Shown: positions 18,378 to 28,950, counted from the first letter of the stretch. The stretch: DNA of 64,000 bases from Comamonadaceae bacterium M7527 (GCA_021044545.1 CP087990.1:558001-622000); one strand, 5' to 3'. The notes: a model not told the origin generated them from the sequence alone. A program made the numbers and translations.

Positions 18378-19340
18378 ATGTCCCATTCAGCCACGCTCAC
18401 TCCTCACGATGAACAAACCCTCACCTTGCTGCCCGACTGGGGGGTGATGCTGGCAACGGGCGAGGATGTAGCCGACTTTTTGCACAAGCAGCTGTCCAAT
18501 GACATGTTGTCGCTAGACCAGGCCTCTGCGCGCTTGGCAGCTTTTTGCAACGTGAAAGGCCGTGTACAGGCCAGTATGGTGGCATTGCGCCTGGATGCAC
18601 ACACCATTGCACTGTTAATGCCCCGCGATTTACTGGAGACCACGCGCAAGCGTTTGTCCATGTTTGTCATGCGCGCCAAGTGCGTTTTGACAGACGCATC
18701 CGAGCATTACGCGGTAATGGGTTTTGTGCGTCCCTGTCTGGCGTCGCCGGTGCAGCCCGCCTGGCAACGAATCACTGTGCAACTGCCCTGGGGCCAAGCC
18801 GACAGCCTTGCATGGCCAGCAGCCCAAGGCGCACAAGCCTGGCTGGTATTGGCACCGGCTACGGGCGCGCCCACCGAGGCCCAGGAAGATGCGCTAGCCA
18901 GTTGGCAATTTGCGTTTGTGGCCAGCGGCGTGGCCATGGTGAGCCAGCCCACATTTGAGGCCTTTGTGCCACAAATGATCAACTACGAGTCTGTTGGCGG
19001 CGTGAGCTTTAAAAAAGGCTGTTACCCAGGCCAGGAAGTGGTGGCGCGCAGCCAGTTCAGGGGTGCGATCAAGCGGCGCACCATGTTGGCCCAGCTGTCG
19101 CCTGACGTTGCGCTACCAGCCTTGGGCGCTGAGGTGTTTGCCAACCGAGCTGATCAGCCCGACAGTTTTGAGGCCTGTGGCGTGGTGGTTGGTGCTGCCA
19201 GCTTTGAGGGGCAGCAAGTGGTGTCGTTCAGCACACAACTGGCTATTGCACAAGAGGCCACTGCGTTGCGGCTGGTTGACGCCAACGGCCCCGCGCTGCA
19301 GTTGTTAAACCTGCCCTACGCGCTTCTTGCTGATATCTAG
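18378..19340 (+). CDS. ygfZ: Folate-binding protein YgfZ/GcvT family, Fe-S cluster maintenance
   Basis: A 320-residue tetrahydrofolate-binding protein that supports assembly or repair of certain Fe-S enzymes. The diagnostic motif KGCYPGQE with Cys215 is intact, and the upstream ATGEDVADFLHKQLSNDM and FCNVKGRVQA segments match the GcvT-like fold. The gene starts 110 bp from mltG in the opposite direction, so the gap must hold divergent promoters, although no convincing -35/-10 pair is visible. The NRDE gene follows after 33 bp. Confidence 0.93.
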   Translation: MSHSATLTPHDEQTLTLLPDWGVMLATGEDVADFLHKQLSNDMLSLDQASARLAAFCNVKGRVQASMVALRLDAHTIALLMPRDLLETTRKRLSMFVMRAKCVLTDASEHYAVMGFVRPCLASPVQPAWQRITVQLPWGQADSLAWPAAQGAQAWLVLAPATGAPTEAQEDALASWQFAFVASGVAMVSQPTFEAFVPQMINYESVGGVSFKKGCYPGQEVVARSQFRGAIKRRTMLAQLSPDVALPALGAEVFANRADQPDSFEACGVVVGAASFEGQQVVSFSTQLAIAQEATALRLVDANGPALQLLNLPYALLADI

Positions 19341-19373
19341 GCGTTTGTACAGGTGTGTTGATAGAAAGCGCTT

Positions 19374-20189
19374 ATGTGCCTTATTGCATTCGCCATAGGT
19401 GCTGCACCCCACTTGCCGCTGCTGGTGGCGGCCAACCGTGATGAGGCGTTTGGGCGGCCAACGCAAGGCTTGGCGAGTTGGCCCTTAACGTCAGACATCA
19501 CGGTGCTGTCTGGGCGCGACATGGTGGCTGGAGGCACCTGGATGGGTGCGGGCAGTAACGGGCGTGTGGCGTTTTTAACCAATATCAGACCCACTTTGCC
19601 AGCCGCAACACCAGTTGCACCGACGGCCAGCAGCCGTGGCAGCTTGTGCACCCAATGGCTTGGTGGCATCAGCTTTGAGCGGTGGCTGATCAACAACCCT
19701 GCGAGCAGCTTTGAAGGCTGCAACGTGGTGTTGGGTGATGTGCTCACGCAAACATGGCATGTCGCGCGCAACAAAGCCAGCGCGCAACACACCGCAAGCG
19801 CTGGCGGCTGGTACACAAGCGCACTTGCGCCTGGCGTATACGCCTTGTCAAACGCAGACCTAGATACACCCTGGCCCAAACTGCTGCGGCTGAGACAGGC
19901 GTTGTCGGGTGTACTGGGTATGTCGCAGGCCGAGCGCCATGCATTGCTGCTGGCGGCCTTGCAAGACGATGAGCGCCTGACGCCCGATGCCTTGTCCAGC
20001 GTATTTGTGCGCTGGCCCCAGCAGCACTACGGCACGCGCAGCAGCACCTTGATGTGGCAAGGTGTTGGCCCAACTGGCTTCAACCAGGACTTTTATATGC
20101 AAGAGTGGCGCTATGACCAGCTGGGTCAGGTACTGGCCACGTCTGAAGCACAGCACCTGGCCGTCACACCAAAGGCTTGCTCATGGTGA
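19374..20189 (+). CDS. NRDE family protein (TANGO2-like)
   Basis: A 271-residue member of the NRDE/TANGO2 family. It begins MCLIAFAIG, keeping the Cys2 that is invariant in the family and resembles an Ntn-type nucleophile, and shows the name-giving NRDE motif at VAANRDEAFGRPT, followed by GRDMVAGGTWMG. The biochemical activity is unsettled; eukaryotic homologues have been linked to haem or lipid handling. The final 26 bp overlap antisense with the end of the hotdog-GNAT gene. Confidence 0.9.
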   Translation: MCLIAFAIGAAPHLPLLVAANRDEAFGRPTQGLASWPLTSDITVLSGRDMVAGGTWMGAGSNGRVAFLTNIRPTLPAATPVAPTASSRGSLCTQWLGGISFERWLINNPASSFEGCNVVLGDVLTQTWHVARNKASAQHTASAGGWYTSALAPGVYALSNADLDTPWPKLLRLRQALSGVLGMSQAERHALLLAALQDDERLTPDALSSVFVRWPQQHYGTRSSTLMWQGVGPTGFNQDFYMQEWRYDQLGQVLATSEAQHLAVTPKACSW

Positions 20190-21030
20190 CGTGGTCTATG
20201 CCGGCCTCTACGAATAAATCGCCCTGTTGGGTAAAGCCCAGCTTGTCATAAAAGCGTTTGGCGCTGGTTTGGGCGTGTAGCAAAACAGTCTTGTCTCCAC
20301 GGGCTTTGGCGTGCTCGCACAGCGCATGGAGAATGTGAGCGCCCTGCCCTGTGCCACGCAGCACCCGTGTCACCGCCATGCGGCCAATTTTGGACTGGCC
20401 TTGTACGCTGGGCAATAGTCGTCCTGTGGCCAATGCCTGACCCAAGCCATTGAACAACACCGCGTGCAAGCACTGGGCATCCATGTCGTCCCACTCGTCG
20501 TCCTGGCTAATGCCTTGTTCTTGTACAAACACCTCAGTGCGCACCTGTGAAGCCTGCGGCCCCAACGCTTGCCAGGTACCCACTTGTAGCTTTGTCACTG
20601 GCTGGCCTGACTCGTATTGCTCTATCACGCTGCGCAGCGCTGCGGGTATAGGCTTGCTGGTTTGGGTGCTGGGGTCGGCAAACACGTACACCAGCTCGGC
20701 ACTGGTGAGCAAGGTGTCGCCGCGCGCAATGGTGGCGCTAAACGTCATGCTGGAGCGGCCCAGGCGTGTGCAGGACAAGCCTACGCTTAACAAGTCTTCA
20801 TACACGGCTGAAGCGTGGTACTCCACCGTGGTTTTTTTGAGGTAGATATCTCCCTCAAGAAGGGCCATGGCCGCATGGTAGGGCAAGCCCAATGCGCGCC
20901 AGTAGCCTGCAATAGCTGTGTCTATGTAAGTGAGGTAGTGGGCGTTAAAGACAATGTGCTGGGCGTCTATTTCAGACCAGCGTACGCGCAAACGCTCCTG
21001 GTAGCGGTGGTTTATTGTGGTGGTGCTCAT
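20164..21030 (-). CDS. Hotdog acyl-CoA thioesterase fused to GNAT acetyltransferase
   Basis: A 288-residue two-domain protein. Residues 1-140 are a 4-hydroxybenzoyl-CoA/YbgC-type thioesterase with the key Asp in RVRWSEIDAQHIVFNAHYLTYID. Residues about 145-288 are a GNAT domain resembling ElaA-type acetyltransferases: VRTEVFVQEQGISQDDEWDDMD, then the acetyl-CoA-binding region IGRMAVTRVLRGTGQGAHIL, then the late AKRFYDKLGFTQQGD. The two domains suggest use of an acyl-CoA by hydrolysis and acyl transfer, but the substrates are unknown. Its end overlaps the convergent NRDE gene by 26 bp. Confidence 0.88.
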   Translation of the reverse strand: MSTTTINHRYQERLRVRWSEIDAQHIVFNAHYLTYIDTAIAGYWRALGLPYHAAMALLEGDIYLKKTTVEYHASAVYEDLLSVGLSCTRLGRSSMTFSATIARGDTLLTSAELVYVFADPSTQTSKPIPAALRSVIEQYESGQPVTKLQVGTWQALGPQASQVRTEVFVQEQGISQDDEWDDMDAQCLHAVLFNGLGQALATGRLLPSVQGQSKIGRMAVTRVLRGTGQGAHILHALCEHAKARGDKTVLLHAQTSAKRFYDKLGFTQQGDLFVEAGIDHVTMSKPLV

Positions 21031-21051
21031 GTGTTGGCCAACAGTTAGGGG

Positions 21052-21986
21052 TTAGGCAAATGCTGCTTTGAGGGCCGCGCCTGCGTCTGCGTGCGCTTGA
21101 CGGGCCTCTGGTATCGCGCGTTCCCAGTTTACAAAGCCGTGTACCACGCCCTTGTACACCTCCAAGTCTACGGTCACGCCTGCGGCGCGCAACACATCGC
21201 CATAGGCAATACCTTCGTCAAACAGCGGGTCACACTCGGCCAGACCTATCCAGGCCGGGGCAACACCTGCGTGATCTGCTGCGTACAAAGGTGCAAAGCG
21301 CCAGTCGTCACGTTGGTCCTTGTTGGGAATGTAGTGGTTGAAAAAGTAGGCAATGTCTGCGGCTGACAGCACAAAGCCGTCGGCGTACCTGGCATGTGAG
21401 TCGGTGTTGGCGTGCGCACCCACGCCGGGGTATATCAGCAGCTGCAACGCCAGGTCAATGTGGTGATCACGCGCCTGCAAGGCGCTTACAGCAGCCAATG
21501 TGCCGCCGGCACTGTCTCCGCTACAGCAATGGCATGGTGACAAATATGACGCGGCGCGAGTGCATCCACGTGTTGGTGTAACCACTTGAGGCTGTCAAAG
21601 GCGTCGTGCACGGCTGTTGGAAACTGGTGGTCTGGCGCCAGACGGTAGTCAACAGACACCACGGCGCAGCCCGCCGCTATTGCCATGTGCTGGCACAGCG
21701 CCTTGTGGGTGGCCGACGAGCCAATGGTGAAGCCACCTCCATGAAAATACAGCAGCACGCCACGCGCTTGCGTGTGTGGCACCCACAGCTTGGCATGCAG
21801 CCGCTGGGCGTCACGCGTAGGTATGGACAAGCTTTCGTCCACCAACATTGGCGCTGGGTCAATGCTAAGCACGCCAGCAGCTGCGGCATAAAACGCCCTG
21901 GCCGCCTGAACCGGCAACAAGTGCATGGGGGGTCTGGCAGCCTGGGCGATGCGTGCAAGCAAGTCTTTGATCTGGGGTGTGAGCAT
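21052..21986 (-). CDS. Alpha/beta hydrolase (hormone-sensitive-lipase-type esterase), interrupted by a frameshift
   Basis: An esterase/lipase family protein. The oxyanion-hole motif YFHGGGFTIGS and the VSVDYRLAPDHQFP segment are in the first frame. The nucleophile elbow GDSAGG, the acid region ECDPLFDEG and the catalytic His in KGVVHGFVNW are in the second. The frame breaks at about 21519-21521, inside the AVA-GDSAGG segment, where one base is missing; adding it restores a protein of about 311 residues. ATG 21986 is preferred over a start 24 bp upstream because it fits the family N terminus. It lies 21 bp after the thioesterase-GNAT gene on the same strand. Confidence 0.87.
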
Positions 21987-22093
21987 AGGGTCATCCTGGC
22001 GACGCACCAAACAGGCGCCTGGCAGCTAGCATACGGTAAGTTGTTGGCGTCAAGCGTCGCCCGCGTCTATGGACTATTGAGGAGTTGCACACC

Positions 22094-23230
22094 ATGGGTT
22101 TGATCAAGTACATCACCGACATTGAATTTGACTGTGGCGCAGTGGCCAAACTAGGCGCCAGCTGTGTCGCCCATGGCATCAGCAAACCACTGTTGGTTAC
22201 CGACGCCGGTATCAAGGCAGCAGGCCTGCTGGACCAAGTGATGGCACAGCTCAATGACCTGCCCGTAACAATATTCGACCAAACACCCAGTAACCCCACC
22301 GAGGCAGCCGTGCGCGCCGCAAGTGACTTGTACCTGGCCCATGGATGCGACGGCATTATTGCCCTGGGCGGTGGCTCCAGTATTGATTGCGCCAAAGGCG
22401 TAGCCATACTCGCTACCCATGGCGGCAGCCTTAAAACCTACGCCACCATTGAAGGCGGCTCTTCCAAGATCACCGAAGCCGTGGCGCCATTGATAGCCAT
22501 ACCCACCACAGCAGGCACGGGTAGCGAAGTGGCACGCGGCGCTATTGTCATCGTGAATGACGGACGCAAGCTGGGCTTTCACAGCTGGCATTTGGTGCCC
22601 AAAGTGGCCATTTGTGATCCTGAGCTAACGCTAGGCTTGCCACCCATGCTCACCGCCGCTACTGGCATGGACGCTGTTGCGCACTGCATGGAAACCTTTA
22701 TGGCCGCGCCCTTTAACCCGCCCGCAGATGGCATTGCCCTGGACGGCTTGGCTCGTGCCTGGGCACACATTGAACAGGCCACCAATGACGGCAGCAACCT
22801 GGAGGCGCGCCGCCACATGATGAGCGCGTCCATGCAAGGCGCCATGGCGTTTCAAAAAGGCTTGGGGTGTGTGCACTCTTTAAGCCACAGCTTGGGCGGC
22901 GTGTCCCCGCACTTGCACCACGGCACACTCAATGCGATGTTTTTACCAGCGGTTATTGCGTTCAACGCCCACAGCGAGTCGGTACAACAAGAGCGCCGCC
23001 TAGAACGCATGGCCCAAGCCATGGGGCTGGACAACGCCGGTCAATTAGGTGATGCCATCAAGGACATGAACCTGCGCCTGAGGCTACCCACAGGGCTGCA
23101 AGCCATGGGCGTGCAAAGCAGTCAATTCGACACGGTGATCAAAGGCGCTTTAGCCGACCACTGCCATGCCACAAACCCTCGTATTGCCTCCGCGCAAGAC
23201 TATGAATCGATGTTGGCGCAGAGTATGTAG
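22094..23230 (+). CDS. Iron-containing alcohol dehydrogenase
   Basis: A 378-residue group III metal-dependent alcohol dehydrogenase. It has the NAD-binding GGGSSIDCAKG, PTTAGTGSEV, and metal-ligand positions in the CDPELT, MDAVAHCME, CVHSLSHSLGG and HHGTLNA segments. ATG 22094 is chosen over the upstream TTG because GGAG lies 9 bp before it. The substrate alcohol or aldehyde is not evident. It is a single plus-strand gene between minus-strand enzymes. Confidence 0.93.
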   Translation: MGLIKYITDIEFDCGAVAKLGASCVAHGISKPLLVTDAGIKAAGLLDQVMAQLNDLPVTIFDQTPSNPTEAAVRAASDLYLAHGCDGIIALGGGSSIDCAKGVAILATHGGSLKTYATIEGGSSKITEAVAPLIAIPTTAGTGSEVARGAIVIVNDGRKLGFHSWHLVPKVAICDPELTLGLPPMLTAATGMDAVAHCMETFMAAPFNPPADGIALDGLARAWAHIEQATNDGSNLEARRHMMSASMQGAMAFQKGLGCVHSLSHSLGGVSPHLHHGTLNAMFLPAVIAFNAHSESVQQERRLERMAQAMGLDNAGQLGDAIKDMNLRLRLPTGLQAMGVQSSQFDTVIKGALADHCHATNPRIASAQDYESMLAQSM

Positions 23231-23305
23231 CGCCGACCATACACTGTCTTTTATCGCCTTGCCTTGCAATGCCGCCCTGCGCCCAATTGAGACAGCTGGG
23301 TTGGG

Positions 23306-24418
23306 CTACAAGGCTTGCACCTGGCTCATATCAGGCTTGGCCAGCCAGTCTTGAAACTCATGGACCAAGCGTTGGCTTTCGTCCACAGCGGTTTGCCACA
23401 CTTTTACGCGCCCAGCAAAGTCGTTGTTGTAATGCACGAAGTCGTGCCGGTCTGGCAGCTTGGCATTGGGCAGTGTGGCTACCCACTGCGGGTTAGGCGC
23501 TATGACCACCATGTGGTCTAACGCAGCGGTTGCAGCGTGTCTGTGCTTTAGCGTTTTGTCCAGCCAGCCCGGCACCACTGCTTTCTGAAAATGCGGGTAC
23601 AGCACCACATGCTGAGGGTCTGTGCGGTAGCGCAAGTGCATGTGGTAGTCGGTAATGCCACCGTCCCAATAGGCGCCGGTGGGCGCACCAGGAATGTCGT
23701 GCACGGCGTCCAAGGCAAACGGAATCGAACAACTGGCGCGCAACGCCTGGTAGAAATTACCGTTGGTAAGCGCGCATTGCAGCGTTTTGATGTCAGAGGT
23801 GTCAAACGGCAAGGCCGCTGGCGCTGCGGGCGGCTCGCTCTGCTGGCCAGCCGCAGAAAACACCACGCGCTCAAGCCAATTGCCCAAGGCTTTGCGAGAC
23901 AAGGCGTTGGCTACAAACGCACCGGCGTAGCCCAGTGGCGTAGTGATCCGCCCTTGCCTGTGCAACACGTGTTTGCCATGGCTTGTAACAACGTGTAGCT
24001 TGTAGCGCTCGTGGCCTAGTACTTGCGACACATGGTCATCGTAAAAGCTGTGCAAACTGTGGGCAAACGCGGCGCTAACGCTGGCTGAGCTGGGCATGCG
24101 CTTGCCTGGTGGGATGACAAACTCCTGACGAATGTAGTCGTGCTCCAGGCGTTGAAAGCCTGCCACGCTATCGGCCATACAAGCCGTGGCCATGCGCCAG
24201 GCACCAATGGATGCACCGACCAGGTCTATGGGCTGCGCGCTGTTACCAAGCCAGTCACCAAATAAAAACTGGTCCAGCCTGCAAAGCATCAAACCCTTTG
24301 GGCCGCCAGCTGCCGCGGGTATTGCGGCAACATGCTCTGGGCGCAAGCCCTCACGCTGCAACAAGGCACGGGCGCCAGGACCTGCATAAATGGCCAGTGC
24401 CTTGTTGCCGGCGCTCAT
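23306..24418 (-). CDS. Patatin-like phospholipase family protein
   Basis: A 370-residue protein with a patatin-type Ser-Asp dyad: Ser70 in GASIGA and an Asp in the later YWDGGITDYH, plus the Gly-rich oxyanion-hole segment AAAGGPKGL near residues 36-43. It should hydrolyse an acyl ester or lipid. The start ATG at 24418 overlaps the stop of the upstream aldo/keto reductase as ATGA; the longer upstream start is inside that gene. The 4-bp overlap suggests translational coupling between the two. Confidence 0.85.
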   Translation of the reverse strand: MSAGNKALAIYAGPGARALLQREGLRPEHVAAIPAAAGGPKGLMLCRLDQFLFGDWLGNSAQPIDLVGASIGAWRMATACMADSVAGFQRLEHDYIRQEFVIPPGKRMPSSASVSAAFAHSLHSFYDDHVSQVLGHERYKLHVVTSHGKHVLHRQGRITTPLGYAGAFVANALSRKALGNWLERVVFSAAGQQSEPPAAPAALPFDTSDIKTLQCALTNGNFYQALRASCSIPFALDAVHDIPGAPTGAYWDGGITDYHMHLRYRTDPQHVVLYPHFQKAVVPGWLDKTLKHRHAATAALDHMVVIAPNPQWVATLPNAKLPDRHDFVHYNNDFAGRVKVWQTAVDESQRLVHEFQDWLAKPDMSQVQAL

Positions 24419-25472
24419 GGGCGTTGGTCGGTGGAGGGTTTTTGCCACAAGTTGATACCGCCTTCAACCGCATGCTGGTCAATGGCAGCAAGCGTTTGTT
24501 CGCTGAACGCAAGTTGCTTGAGCGCACTCACCAGCTCTGTGATTTGTTCGGGCCGGCTGGCACCAATGAGTGCGGACGAGACTTGTGGGTTGCGCAACAC
24601 CCAAGCCACGGCCATTTGCGCCAGGCTTTGACCGCGCGCTTGCGCGATACCGTTAAGCGCCTGGATACGAGCCAAGTTGGCTTCACTCAAATGCTCTTGC
24701 TTGAAGGAAGCACCGCCTGGTCGGTTGATGCGGGCGTCTGCTGGAACCCCGTTTAAATACTTGTTGGTGAGCAGGCCCTGCGCCAGTGGGCTGAACGCAA
24801 TGCAGCCCATACCCTGCTCGCTCAGGGTACGCAACAAGTCTTGCTCTACCCAGCGGTTGAGCATGCTGTAAGACGGCTGGTGAATCAATGGTGTGATGCC
24901 CATGCCTTTTAGCAGCGCTGCAGCCTCAGCGGTTTTGCCCGCCGAGTAGCTGGAGATGCCCACGTACAAGGCTTTGCCTTGTTTGACAGCGCTGGCCAGG
25001 GCGCCCATGGTTTCCTCTAAGGCGTGTCGGGGTCAAAACGATGCGAGTAAAAAATATCGACGTAATCTAGCCCCATGCGTTGCAGGCTCTGGTCAAGGCT
25101 GGCCAGCACGTATTTGCGTGAGCCACCGCCCTGGCCATAAGGCCCTGGCCACATGTCCCAGCCGGCTTTGCTGGAGATGATCAACTCATCGCGGTAAGGC
25201 ATGAAGTCTCGGCGCAAGTGCTGACCAAAGTTGATTTCGGCGCTGCCTGCGGGCGGGCCGTAGTTGTTGGCCAGGTCAAAGTGGGTAATGCCCAGGTCGA
25301 AAGCGGTGCGCAGCATATCGCGCTGCGTTTGCATGGGCGTGGCATCGCCAAAGTTGTGCCAGAGACCCAGGGTAATGGCGGGCAATTGCAGGCCACTGTT
25401 GCCGCACCGGCGGTAAATCATGCGCCCGTCGTAGCGGTCTGCCTGGGCGTTGTAGCGGTCTGTTGTTGTCAT
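24415..25472 (-). CDS. Aldo/keto reductase, YghZ (glyceraldehyde-3-phosphate reductase) type, interrupted by a frameshift
   Basis: An NADPH-dependent aldo/keto reductase closely resembling E. coli YghZ, which reduces L-glyceraldehyde 3-phosphate and methylglyoxal. Shared segments are MIYRRCGNSGLQLPA, GLWHNFGDATPM, FDLANNYGPPAGSAE with the catalytic Asp and Tyr, KAGWDMWPGPYG, and later LLIGASRPEQI-like and IHQPSYSMLNRWVEQDLL. The frame breaks at 25019-25020, after FDPDTP; one extra T in the CCTT run would give FDPDTPLEETMGAL and a 352-residue protein. The start at ATG 25472 lies 21 bp after the true end of tex. Confidence 0.88.
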
Positions 25473-25492
25473 GGTGTGCTTGATACGTGGTG

Positions 25493-27861
25493 TTATTGGG
25501 CTTTGAGCTTGGCAAAGGCTTGGGCCATGGCCGAGTTGCCTTGAGCATGGCTGGCAGCGTGCCCCCTTGAGGGCGCACTGCGTTGCGTGCGGCATGCTCG
25601 AACTTGTTGTCGCGCGGCGCATCCTTGCGGGCCGCCACGGGTGCGTCCAGCTTCATGGTCAGGCTGATGCGCTTGCGTGTGGCATCCACTTCAACCACGC
25701 GCACCTTGACGATGTCACCGGTTTTCACAACCTCGTGGGCGTGGGTCACAAACTTGTTGCTGAGCTGGCTCACGTGAACCAAACCATCCTGGTGTACGCC
25801 TATGTCCACAAATGCACCAAAAGCGGCCACGTTGCTGACAGTGCCCTCCAGTACCATGCCTTCGCGCAAATCACGTATGTCCTCCACGCCGTCGTTAAAG
25901 CGCGCCACGGCAAAATCAGGACGAGGGTCTCGGCCTGGCTTTTCCAGCTCACTCAAAATGTCAGATACGGTGAGTTCGCCAAACTGCGGTGTGACAAAAG
26001 ACTTGGCCGATAAGGTCTTCAGTACATCAGGCTTGCCCATGATGGCCTCGATGGGCTTGGCGGCCTGCGCCATGATGCGCTGCACCAGGTCATATGTCTC
26101 TGGGTGTACACCTGTCATATCCAGTGGGTTGTCTCCACCGCGAATGCGCAAAAAGCCTGCACTTTGCTCAAAGGTTTTGGCCCCCAAACCACTCACGTCC
26201 ATCAGCTGCTGGCGGTTGCGAAACGCGCCGTTGCTGTCACGCCAGCGCACCACCGCCTTGGCAACAGTGGACGACAAGCCGGATACCCGCGACAGAAGCG
26301 GCACGCTGGCCGTGTTGAGGTCTACACCGACGGCGTTCACACAGTCCTCCACCACGGCGTCCAGTTGTTTGGCCAGGTCGCTCTGGTTGACGTCGTGCTG
26401 GTATTGACCCACACCAATGGACTTGGGGTCAATCTTGACCAATTCAGCCAATGGGTCTTGCACGCGCCGCGCAATACTGGCCGCACCGCGCAAGCTCACG
26501 TCTACGTCTGGCATTTCCTGGCTGGCAAACTCACTGGCGCTGTAAACAGACGCGCCAGACTCACTCACCACCAGCTTTTGCGGCACGGTTGCGCCATCGT
26601 GTTTGCTCATTAGTTTGATGAGGTCGGCTGCGAGTTTGTCAGTCTCGCGGCTGGCGGTGCCGTTGCCAATCGCGATGAGCGCCACCTGGTGCTTGGCACA
26701 CAGTTGCGTCAATATATGCAAGGCACCATCCCAATCTTTGCGGGGCTCGTGTGGGTATACCGTGGCGGTATCGACCAGCTTGCCAGTGCTGTCCACCACC
26801 GCCACTTTGACGCCGGTGCGAATGCCAGGGTCAAGGCCCATGACAGGTTTGTTGCCAGCTGGTGCGGCCAGCAACAGATCGCGCATGTTGTCGCCAAACA
26901 CTTTAATGGCCACTTGTTCAGCCGACTCGCGCAAACGGGTGAACAAGTCCCGCTCAACCGACAGGCTGAGCTTGACCCGCCAAGTCCAAGTCACGCATTT
27001 GCGCAGCAAGTCGTCGCTGGCGCGGCCCTGGTGGCTCCAACCCGCGGCCTGGGCAATCATGCCCTCGGCGAGACTGGGCGACTTTGCAGCGCTGGTGCTG
27101 TCTTGGTCAACACTGTCGGGCAACACCAGCTTGGCATCCAGCAAATTGAGGCCACGGCCTCGCAGCACTGCCAGCGCGCGGTGAGACGGCACGCGACCAA
27201 TGGGCTCGGCGTAGTCAAAATAGTCTCTGAATTTAGCGGCATCTGCGTTGTGTTCGTCAACGCCGCTGGCCAGCTTGCTTTGAAAAAGGCCCTCACGCCA
27301 CAACCACTCACGCACGCGCTGCACCAAGCCAGCATCTTCAGCCCAGCGCTCACTCAAAATATCGCGCACACCGTCCAATACGGCCGTTATGGTGGTGAAG
27401 TCTTCGCCGGCCTCGCCTTTTTCTGTGCGTACATAGGCCGCTGCCTGATCTTGCGGGTCCAGGGCGGGGTTTGCCAGCAATGCATCGGCCAGGGGTTCAA
27501 TGCCAAACTCTTTGGCAATTTGCCCTTTGGTGCGGCGCTTTGGCTTGTAGGGCAAATAAAGGTCTTCCAGTTGTTGCTTGGTGGCGGCCGCAGCTATCGC
27601 GGCTGCAAGCGCTGCAGTGAGCTTGCCCTGCTCATCAATACTTTTGAGCACCACAGCCCTGCGGTCAATCAATTCCCTGAGGTAGGCCAAGCGCGCATCC
27701 AGTTCACGCAGTTGTACATCGTCCAGGCCACCTGTGGCTTCCTTGCGGTAGCGAGCAATAAAAGGAACTGTCGCGCCGCCGTCCAGTAAATCGATAGCAG
27801 CCTTGGCTTGCTCTGGGCGAATACGTATCTCTTGCGCGAGTTGCGCGGCAATGTCTGTCAT
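25493..27861 (-). CDS. tex: Tex family transcription accessory protein (S1/YqgF domains), frameshifted near the C terminus
   Basis: Tex is a nucleic-acid-binding protein acting in transcription. Domains in order are the N-terminal helical region (VPFIARYRKEATGGLDD, DLYLPYKPKRRTKGQIA), a YqgF RNase-H-like domain (VMGLDPGIRTGVKVAVVD), helix-hairpin-helix motifs (NTASVPLLSRVSGLSSTVA) and an S1 domain (GTVSNVAAFGAFVDIGVHQDGLVHVSQL). The raw frame overruns by about 70 residues. A base missing near 25546 explains this: adding one G gives AMAQGNSAMAQAFAKLKAQ and the stop at 25493, for 789 residues, the usual length. ATG 27861 is the family start; the open frame upstream is not family-like. Confidence 0.93.
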
Positions 27862-28041
27862 GTGATGGGGTGTTAGGTGTTTGTAAGGCGCCTGATGGCG
27901 CGTCAATACGCCAGTTTGCCATAGCTGAGCGCACCTCCAACCCGCAGCCAAGTGCACAAGACCGGATCAATGCATGACACCCAAGCCATATGCTTAAGCG
28001 CTCAGTGGGCGCGCTGGCCTACAAGGCCAGCCAGTGCCTGC

Positions 28042-28950
28042 CTAGCGATCAGCGCTGCGCAGTGACTCGCGCAGCTGCTCGCCAACTTGCGGGCGCAACG
28101 CAAATGGGTCAGGCGGCTGCTCACCCGCGACCAGGGCCTTGAACCTCGCCTCTACAGTGGCCAGGGCTTGCGGGTGGCTGTAAATGTAAAACTGGTCGTC
28201 GCGAACGGCATCAAATACTTTTTGTGCGACTTCAGCCGCAGTCACCTTGCCGGCGTTGACCGCCTTGTCAGACATGGCCTGCCCAATGAGTTGACTGGGC
28301 GTGGGCTTGGCCGCTTTGAGGTCGGCAGGCCTGTTACGGTGGCTTTGGCTGATGCCAGTAGGCACAAAATAAGGACACAACACACTGGCACTGACCTGAT
28401 CTGTGACCAAACGCAAATCCTGGTACAAGGTCTCGGTCAGCGCCACCACCGCGTGTTTGGAGACGTTGTAAATACCCATATTGGGAGCAGTCAGCAAACC
28501 AGCCATTGAGGCGGTGTTCACAATATGACCTTTGTAGTTTGGGTCTGCCTTTGCGGCCGCCAGCATCATGGGCGTGAACAAGCGCACGCCGTGAACAACC
28601 CCCCACAAGTTCACATTGAGCACCCACTCCCAATCGGCAACCGTGTTTTCCCATACCAAGCCGCCAGCGCCCACCCCAGCATTGTTGAAGACAAAGTGCG
28701 GCGCACCAAAACGCTGCTGCACATCCGCGGCCAGTTGGTTCATGGCCGCCTCGTTTGAAACATCAATGACGCGGCTCATCACCTGTGCGCCAGTGGCTTC
28801 AATCTCAGTTGCTGCAGCGCTTAGTGCATCGGCTTGCACGTCGAGTAGCACCAGGCGCATGCCGTTCGCAGCCCCTATGCGGGCGCACTCCAGGCCAAAC
28901 CCCGACCCAGCGCCAGTCAGTACGGCGGTTTTGCCTTTAAAGCTATGCAT
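28042..28950 (-). CDS. Short-chain dehydrogenase/reductase
   Basis: A 302-residue classical SDR with the cofactor loop TGAGSGFGLE near residues 12-21, NNAG near residue 90, and the catalytic YNVSK. The C-terminal extension is longer than in minimal SDRs. It is the last gene of a minus-strand run that includes beta-oxidation enzymes, so a hydroxyacyl or alcohol intermediate is a plausible substrate, though this is inference. It is separated from tex by 180 bp with no recognised element. Confidence 0.9.
   Translation of the reverse strand: MHSFKGKTAVLTGAGSGFGLECARIGAANGMRLVLLDVQADALSAAATEIEATGAQVMSRVIDVSNEAAMNQLAADVQQRFGAPHFVFNNAGVGAGGLVWENTVADWEWVLNVNLWGVVHGVRLFTPMMLAAAKADPNYKGHIVNTASMAGLLTAPNMGIYNVSKHAVVALTETLYQDLRLVTDQVSASVLCPYFVPTGISQSHRNRPADLKAAKPTPSQLIGQAMSDKAVNAGKVTAAEVAQKVFDAVRDDQFYIYSHPQALATVEARFKALVAGEQPPDPFALRPQVGEQLRESLRSADR

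Noticed and set aside
25276..25492. Long C-terminal tail of Tex
   Set aside because: It is an out-of-frame reading of the aldo/keto reductase start caused by a missing base; repaired Tex ends at 25493.
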